DNA from: CAZDUS01 sp964609375 | GTDB lineage: Bacteria; Verrucomicrobiota; Kiritimatiellia; CAIKKV01; CAITUY01 | DNA length: 18,641 nucleotides | Assembly (NCBI GenBank): GCA_964609375.1 | Contig: CAZSSA010000045.1 | Span: 1 to 18,641 of the forward strand | Direction of reading: 5' to 3' | In this document: positions 13,535 to 18,641 of the stretch, piece by piece | How the letters are laid out: the number at the start of each line of letters is the position of its first letter | Position numbering within the stretch: position 1 is the first letter of the stretch | Notes under the pieces: model-generated | Databases searched by the model: none | Told to the model about the DNA's origin: nothing | The model's input: only the letters and a program-made list of their open reading frames with translations | Program-made: the position numbers and the translations under genes

Positions 13535-15718
13535 TCACTTCCACGCCAGCCGCGCGGCAGCCACCAGTCCTTCCACTATCTGCGCGTCCTGAATCATCGC
13601 CGCCGCTTCCAGCACCTTGGAGATCGAGTTCGGCACATCCAGCGAGGCCAGACAGCACGGAGGCGCATCGAGATGATCAAAATAACGCTCCGTGACCGTG
13701 GCGGCAATGCGCGGGCCAAGGCTTTGCCCCGCCGCCGCCTCTTCGACAATGGCCAGCACTTTCGTTTTCTTCAGCGACTTCCCGATGGTCTCAAAATCCA
13801 ACGCCGGAAAATCCAGGGTTCTCAGGTCGATGATCTCGAGGGTCACCCCCCCGCGCGTCTCGATTTCCGGCTTGAGTTTCATCAACCGCCCCGGCATGGC
13901 CCCGTAGGCCACCACCGTCAGATCCCGACCCTCGCTCAACACACGGGCTTTCCCGAACGGGATGCAGTAATCCAGGTCCCCTTTCGGAACCGGGCTCTTC
14001 TTGCCGTACAGGGTGTGATGCTCAAGAATCAGCACAGGATCCTTGGAATGCATCGCCGTATTGAATAGCCCGATGTAGTCAAACGAGTCCGAGGGCGCCA
14101 CGATCCGCCATCCCGTGAACATCGCGAACAGCCCCGCCGGATCCATGGAGTGCTGCCCGCCAAACCCCGTGCCCGTGGCAATGCGTGTCCGGCAAATGAT
14201 CGGCAGATCCACATTGCCGCCGTACATGTGGCGGGCCTTGCCGATCTGGTTGAAAAGCTGGTCAGCCGCCACAAGACAGAAATCCGGATACATCAACTCG
14301 AAGATCGTCGGCATCCCAACCACGGCCATCCCGTAGGCCAGCCCGGTGAACCCCGCCTCGGCGATCGGCGTATTCACCACCTGGAGCGGAAATTTCTGCG
14401 GCAGCGCACGGGTGGCCCCATAGGCACCCCCGCCGAAATTGGCCACCTCCTCGCCAAACTCGATCACCTCGGGATTACGGGCCATCCACTGACCGGTAAC
14501 CGCCGCAATGGCATCGGAGTATTTCATCTCCTCGACCGTCGTCATCTGGTCCCGCTCCAGCCATGGCAGTCCTTCAAGCTCTTTCCCATCACTGCGCAGG
14601 AACTCGGCGGCCGACGCCGGATCGGGCCAGAGTTCCGGCCGGACCATCCGCTTGCCGGCGGCATCCACCGTCGTGCAGACGCCGGCCGCCTCCCCGACCG
14701 ATTTCCTCGCCATGGCCTGCATCCGCCCGACATCAGCCTCCTGCACCAACCCCAGTTTCACCAGCGTGGCGGGGAACGTGTTCAGGGCATCGCGATGCCG
14801 CCATTTCTCCTCCTCTTCAACCGTGCGGTACCTGTATGCACTGCCGGTCTTCTCCCCCTTGTGGTGGTAATGGCGATAGCAATTGATCTCAACCAGGTAG
14901 GGCGCCCCCCCCTGGCGCAGGGAGGCGGCCGCCTCGTGGAAAACGCCGTACATCGCGGCAACATCATCGCCCTCGACCTGCCGCCCCTGCATGCCGTAGG
15001 AGCCGCAGCGCAGGCAGATGTCCCGGATGGCGGTAGCCTGGTCGGCGCGCGTCCCCACCGCATACTGGTTGTTCTCAATCACAAAAATCACCGGCAGTTT
15101 CCACAGGCCGGCCAGATTGAGCGCCTCATGGAATGAACCGATATTCACGGCGCCGTCACCGAAAAAAGTCACCGCGATGTGCCCGCTGCCACGGTACTTC
15201 TGCGCATACGCCAGCCCGGTCGTCACCGGAATGCCGCCGCCGACAATCGCATTGGTGCCCATCACCCCGGCCGCCTTGTTGTGCAGGTGCATCGAACCAC
15301 CCCGGCCGCCGCAGTAGCCGATCTTGAGCCCCATGATCTCGCCCATCGTCCGCTGCACCACCTCCTGCGCTTCCGCCGGCAACGGCTGGTGCCGCGGGTC
15401 CCAGTCGTCCGGCAGCACGGCATTCAGCGACTTGGCCAGAAACTGATGGTGCGCACGGTGACTGCCGGTAATCAGGTCATCCCTGCCGATGGCCGCCAGG
15501 GTGGCCACGGCCGCCGCCTCCTGCCCCACGCTGACATGCACCGGCCCATAAAGGCAGTCTTCCGTCGAAAGCTTGAGCAATTCCTCTTCAAACGCATTGA
15601 TGAGCATCGTCTGAAAGGCAATCCGCGAACAAAGCGGAGCGCCCATTCGCTTGATATCCGCATCGCTTGAAGTCCACCGCTGGCAATCCAGTCCACTGTC
15701 AATCGCTTTTCGCTGCAT
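13535..15718 (-). CDS. Fused alpha/beta E1 component of a thiamine-diphosphate 2-oxoacid (or acetoin) dehydrogenase
   Basis: About 727 residues combining an E1-alpha part (to about 370) and an E1-beta part (about 395 to the end), which are separate subunits in many bacteria. Numbered from the upstream GTG, the ThDP motif is GDG at 190-192 and NN at 219-220, with 26 residues between, as in the family. CGGRGGSMH (139-147) and the loop HYHHKGEKTGSAYRYR (286-301) are E1-alpha features. FGEEVANFGG and NTPIAEAGFTGLAYGMAVVG are E1-beta features. It decarboxylates a 2-oxoacid (or cleaves acetoin) and passes the acyl group to a lipoyl E2. No E2 or E3 gene is in the window. The ATG at 15718 has AGGTGA 5 bases upstream; a GTG at 15727 with AAGGA is the alternative. 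Pyruvate from KDPG cleavage is one possible substrate. Confidence 0.88.
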   Translation of the reverse strand: MQRKAIDSGLDCQRWTSSDADIKRMGAPLCSRIAFQTMLINAFEEELLKLSTEDCLYGPVHVSVGQEAAAVATLAAIGRDDLITGSHRAHHQFLAKSLNAVLPDDWDPRHQPLPAEAQEVVQRTMGEIMGLKIGYCGGRGGSMHLHNKAAGVMGTNAIVGGGIPVTTGLAYAQKYRGSGHIAVTFFGDGAVNIGSFHEALNLAGLWKLPVIFVIENNQYAVGTRADQATAIRDICLRCGSYGMQGRQVEGDDVAAMYGVFHEAAASLRQGGAPYLVEINCYRHYHHKGEKTGSAYRYRTVEEEEKWRHRDALNTFPATLVKLGLVQEADVGRMQAMARKSVGEAAGVCTTVDAAGKRMVRPELWPDPASAAEFLRSDGKELEGLPWLERDQMTTVEEMKYSDAIAAVTGQWMARNPEVIEFGEEVANFGGGAYGATRALPQKFPLQVVNTPIAEAGFTGLAYGMAVVGMPTIFELMYPDFCLVAADQLFNQIGKARHMYGGNVDLPIICRTRIATGTGFGGQHSMDPAGLFAMFTGWRIVAPSDSFDYIGLFNTAMHSKDPVLILEHHTLYGKKSPVPKGDLDYCIPFGKARVLSEGRDLTVVAYGAMPGRLMKLKPEIETRGGVTLEIIDLRTLDFPALDFETIGKSLKKTKVLAIVEEAAAGQSLGPRIAATVTERYFDHLDAPPCCLASLDVPNSISKVLEAAAMIQDAQIVEGLVAAARLAWK

Positions 15719-15756
15719 ATCGTTCACCTATTCCTTGGCTATTAATTCGAACTCAA

Positions 15757-15771
15757 CCGAGCCTCGCCCGG
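15757..15771 (-). terminator. Weak hairpin between the DUF4159-like gene and the E1 gene
   Basis: On the minus strand CCGGGC and GCTCGG can pair (one G-U) around a GAG loop, followed by TTGAGTT. It is short, with a poor U-tract. It might partly separate the two genes, which are only 63 bases apart. Confidence 0.25.
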
Positions 15772-15781
15772 CATTGGCTTG

Positions 15782-18508
15782 TCAAAACGTTTCATCCGGC
15801 GCGGCGGCGCGCGGCGGCGACGGTGCAGGCTCCTGCGCTTCCGCCGGCTCTGGCGGATTCTGCGCGGCAGCGGCCGGCGGCGCGTTCGTAATCGCGGGCG
15901 CGGGAACAGGCGCCCGCTTGATCTCCCTGGGGCTGCGCAGCATGGCCATCGCCGATGCATAGACGTTCGTGGCGTCGCCAAGGCCGCCCAGATTCCAGGC
16001 GTAATCGGGCGCGAGCATGGCGGGATCGAGATGCCGCTCGATCAGGACTTGCGTCAGTCTGGCTGCCGCGGCAGGCGAGAAGGCCCCGGTTGAGGCGGCG
16101 CCTGCACCTGCCACGGGGATCAGAACGGTCACTGGCGAGCCATCCGGTCGCCGTGCGACCCGCAGCGGGCATCCCAGCTTGCCTGCAATGTCGCCCAGCA
16201 CACGCGCATCGGAGGACAGATCAGCAGGTGCCGCGCCTTCGCCGCAGGTCGCGAGAACGGAACCCGCGGACCGCAGGAAGGCCTCGCCCTCCGCCGTGGC
16301 CGGGGCCTGGAGGATCGCGAACCCGCCACGCTTGAAGAACCCCGCCAGGGCGCTCCGCGTGGAGTCATCAACGGAAATCGTGCTGGTGCCGGAAAGAAAC
16401 AGAAGCGGGGTGTTGTCCAGATCCGAAGGCGATGGCGGCCAGTTCAGCTCCCTGTAAAGCCATGGCACTCCGACTTGCTTCTCCAGCGCTCTCAACGCCG
16501 GCTCAAGCGTGGTCGCCGGCAGGGCCCCTTCGCCTACACGGCAAACCGTGAGCGGCGGTCGGGCATGGTTGGCGAGGAAGGCCAGGGCATAGGACGTGGC
16601 CAGCACATCGGACTGAACGGTGCGGTGGGGGGCGGAGCCCCAGTTGGCACGAATGTGCGCCACGCTCCGATCCATGACGATCTCCCCTTTTTTCCGATCC
16701 ATTACATCCAGCGTGGCCATGCGTGCCCGCGTGCTGGCGAATATCAACGAGGATCGCTCGGTGCCATCCACCGCCCACCAGGCACCGTCCTTGCCCAGCC
16801 GGCTGACGACGTCGGCGACCATGCGCAGCACCGCATTGCTGCTCGCCAGGCGGGACGTGCCTGGATCGACAAGGGCGCTGCCGGCAAAGAAGTAAGCATC
16901 GAACGGCGGAGTAAAGCCACCCACCTTCGCTTCCGGCCGGCAATCCGGAATGGTCCTTGCACTGGTGCCAGCCTGGACGGCACCGAGCACAAACCGTGGT
17001 TCAAAGCGGCCCCGCATCTTGGCGTAACCGACAATGTCCGCAACATCGGCGAGCGCCGAGTACCCGCATAGCGAACTGAAGGGCGTCTGGGCGGACGGGA
17101 GTGGCTTGAAACTGCCGGCCTTCACCGGGACCCCGGCAACCTGCTTGCCCAGTCCGTCGAACGCCTTGACCGGCTGGTGCATGCTCGACTCCGTCCAGTT
17201 GCCGTCAGGCTTCTGCAACTGCGCGATGGCGTTGGCGGCGCGCGCCATCACGGGCTCGGCGGACTCGGGCGGAACCGAGGCCTGATTCACGCCACGTGCC
17301 GCTTGGGAACCCCCGCTCGTCCCGGATTTACGGCCCGCTTCCGGGCGCCAGGTCTGATCAGGCATCCGGCCCGCGCGCGCCACTTCGCGCAGGGCAAACA
17401 ACACGAGGGCCGTGCTCTCGATGTCGGCGGACGTCTGGTTGAAAATGTAGTCGGGCACCCCCCACACACAAATCTGCGCCTCGTTCTTGCCGAGCAGAAT
17501 CGCCTCCTTGTCGATCCGGTCGTATTGGGACGCCAGCGTGGACACCCGGCTGATATCAGCCTGCAAAGCATCCAGTTCCGCCTCCATCTTGGCCACGCGC
17601 GGCCCCGGCCGCTTGTGCTCCGGCAGGCCCTTTTCGGCCTCCCGTGCCTTCAGCAGGCTTTGCACGAGGGCAGGTTCCCGCAGGCACAGGGATGCGAGCA
17701 AGGGGATGTTGATGCAGACCGGTCCCCACAAGCCGCGCGCCGCGCCCTCGGTGATCTGCCCGTCGAGCAGTTTGGAGGCCAGTTGCTGCGTGAGTTCCTC
17801 AGCGTCCTTCCCCGGCATACGCGCGAATCCCGCCGCAAACCAGGCCAGTTCCCACGTGGCGTCAGGCATCCCATAGGACTGCACAAACGTTCTCAGCTTC
17901 TCGGCGGTGCCCTGCACGACCGCGTCATCGGCGGCCACACCGGCCACGCGCAGTGCGTAAAGCGCCATCGCGTTCTGCCCGAGCATGCCGAAGCGCCAGT
18001 AGTCGTAACCACCGGGGCCGAAAACGGACCGGGTCACCGTTTTCTGAATGGGACCTTTGGGATCCTCGACCAGTGTAACCGGGCCGCCTTCGAGATCGAT
18101 CACCCGCTTGATGCGCTGCCGCTGGACAGGCACGACGGCCGTGTCTACGGAGCTTGCACCCGGACGGCGCTCATAGGCCGTGTAGGTCTCATACTCGTAC
18201 TTCGGCGTCTTCTGCTCCCGATAGCGCAGGGTCAAGTTCGTGGTCCCGATCGCAACACGCGTGCGGTAAGGTGGAGCGATCCACCCGTCGGGGTCGGCAG
18301 CGGCGCGATCCTTGAGGTAGGCCACACCCCTGGCGATAGCGGCCCGAGTCGCCCAGTTCAAAGCCACCGGATCCGGATCCTGGGGAGGCGGTGGCAGCGG
18401 AGCGGCGGTGGCAATCGTGATCATCGAAACCGCCGTTACCGCCGCCAGCCGTTTACACGCATGCACCCGGAACACACTTCGTCTACCATCTCGCATGATG
18501 AACGCCAT
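15782..18508 (-). CDS. Secreted DUF4159-like protein with prenyltransferase-type repeats
   Basis: A 908-residue exported protein. Residues 1 to about 36 form a signal peptide: basic start, hydrophobic LAAVTAVSMITIATA, and a likely cut near ATA-AP. The N-terminal two thirds contain alpha-helical repeats of the squalene cyclase/prenyltransferase type (ARGVAYLKD and IAQLQKPDGNW carry the QW-like pattern). The C-terminal part (about 680-870), including NTPLLFLSGTSTISVDD and FFKRGGFAILQAP, resembles DUF4159. It ends in a low-complexity Pro/Ala-rich tail of about 45 residues. Such proteins are common in Planctomycetes and Verrucomicrobia beside vWA/MoxR-type genes; their function is not known. GGAGG lies 8 bases before the ATG at 18508, which overlaps the previous stop codon (TGATG). 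A GTG at 18511 is the alternative start. Confidence 0.7.
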   Translation of the reverse strand: MAFIMRDGRRSVFRVHACKRLAAVTAVSMITIATAAPLPPPPQDPDPVALNWATRAAIARGVAYLKDRAAADPDGWIAPPYRTRVAIGTTNLTLRYREQKTPKYEYETYTAYERRPGASSVDTAVVPVQRQRIKRVIDLEGGPVTLVEDPKGPIQKTVTRSVFGPGGYDYWRFGMLGQNAMALYALRVAGVAADDAVVQGTAEKLRTFVQSYGMPDATWELAWFAAGFARMPGKDAEELTQQLASKLLDGQITEGAARGLWGPVCINIPLLASLCLREPALVQSLLKAREAEKGLPEHKRPGPRVAKMEAELDALQADISRVSTLASQYDRIDKEAILLGKNEAQICVWGVPDYIFNQTSADIESTALVLFALREVARAGRMPDQTWRPEAGRKSGTSGGSQAARGVNQASVPPESAEPVMARAANAIAQLQKPDGNWTESSMHQPVKAFDGLGKQVAGVPVKAGSFKPLPSAQTPFSSLCGYSALADVADIVGYAKMRGRFEPRFVLGAVQAGTSARTIPDCRPEAKVGGFTPPFDAYFFAGSALVDPGTSRLASSNAVLRMVADVVSRLGKDGAWWAVDGTERSSLIFASTRARMATLDVMDRKKGEIVMDRSVAHIRANWGSAPHRTVQSDVLATSYALAFLANHARPPLTVCRVGEGALPATTLEPALRALEKQVGVPWLYRELNWPPSPSDLDNTPLLFLSGTSTISVDDSTRSALAGFFKRGGFAILQAPATAEGEAFLRSAGSVLATCGEGAAPADLSSDARVLGDIAGKLGCPLRVARRPDGSPVTVLIPVAGAGAASTGAFSPAAAARLTQVLIERHLDPAMLAPDYAWNLGGLGDATNVYASAMAMLRSPREIKRAPVPAPAITNAPPAAAAQNPPEPAEAQEPAPSPPRAAAPDETF

Positions 18509-18641
18509 CACGTTATCCTCCTTTTGTTGACGCCCAGCAGAGCCTGGGCAAGGGCAATCTGCGAGGCCGGCATCGCGCTGAAGGCAAAAACGGCGGTGCC
18601 TTTTTGCGGCAAGCCCTCCAGGAACTGTGGCGAAAAAAGGC
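18508..18641 (-). CDS. C-terminal end of an unknown protein (truncated by window edge)
   Basis: One minus-strand frame stays open from the window edge to a TGA at 18510-18508. It gives about 43 codons including SPQFLEGLPQKGTAVFAF and SAMPASQIALAQALLGVN. The other two frames are less protein-like: one hits a stop and is arginine-rich, and the other runs out of frame into the next gene. The stop overlaps the next gene's ATG by one base (TGATG), so the two are translationally coupled and probably functionally linked. No family is recognised from this tail. Confidence 0.55.
   Translation of the reverse strand, partial: LFSPQFLEGLPQKGTAVFAFSAMPASQIALAQALLGVNKRRIT

Noticed and set aside
14150..15136. 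328-codon plus-strand ORF
   Set aside because: Antisense to the E1 gene with its conserved ThDP motif; composition is that of a shadow frame.
1..18641. tRNA, rRNA, CRISPR array, or complete insertion sequence
   Set aside because: Reading through the window I saw no clover-leaf-like gene, no regularly spaced direct repeats and no transposase-like protein.

Overview
The window is about 18.6 kb of GC-rich bacterial DNA. Its content suggests a carbohydrate-degrading member of the PVC group (Kiritimatiellota, Lentisphaerota, Verrucomicrobiota or Planctomycetota). The pointers are three Gfo/Idh/MocA sugar oxidoreductases, a secreted DUF4159-like protein with prenyltransferase-type repeats, and structured GC-rich intergenic repeats. 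This placement is inference; there is no rRNA or other marker gene.

Layout. 1-77: start of a secreted protein (minus strand, cut by the window edge) with its promoter at 137-165. 78-639: intergenic DNA with two inverted-repeat structures; the one at 383-521 resembles a MITE. A promoter with an embedded palindrome follows, just before the plus-strand set 640-3816: two tandem Gfo/Idh/MocA proteins with cysteine clusters, then a low-molecular-weight phosphatase. 3761-6378 (minus): a glycoside hydrolase family 4 enzyme and an MFS transporter; the transporter's end overlaps the end of the phosphatase gene. 6471-6659: a doubtful small plus-strand ORF.

6682-13423 (minus) is a tight seven-gene operon behind a strong sigma70-type promoter: XRE-cupin regulator, cupin protein, KDG kinase, KDPG aldolase, Gfo/Idh/MocA oxidoreductase, short-chain dehydrogenase, and a fumarate-reductase-like flavoprotein. 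13535-15718 (minus): a fused alpha/beta E1 of a 2-oxoacid dehydrogenase, with no E2 or E3 nearby. 15782-18641 (minus): the secreted DUF4159-like protein, coupled to the tail of another gene.

How it may work together. KDG kinase and KDPG aldolase are the lower steps through which uronates and 3-deoxy-2-keto sugar acids are split to pyruvate and glyceraldehyde-3-phosphate. The GH4 enzyme and transporter could supply such sugars from alpha-linked galactosides or galacturonides. The standard upstream uronate enzymes (UxaC, UxuA/B, UxaA/B, KduI) are absent. In their place are a flavoprotein, an SDR and a Gfo/Idh/MocA enzyme, so the operon may encode an unusual redox route to 2-keto-3-deoxygluconate. 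This is the most interesting hypothesis in the window. A palindrome resembling the E. coli ExuR/UxuR operator (606-617) and a related site near the GH4 gene fit a uronate theme.
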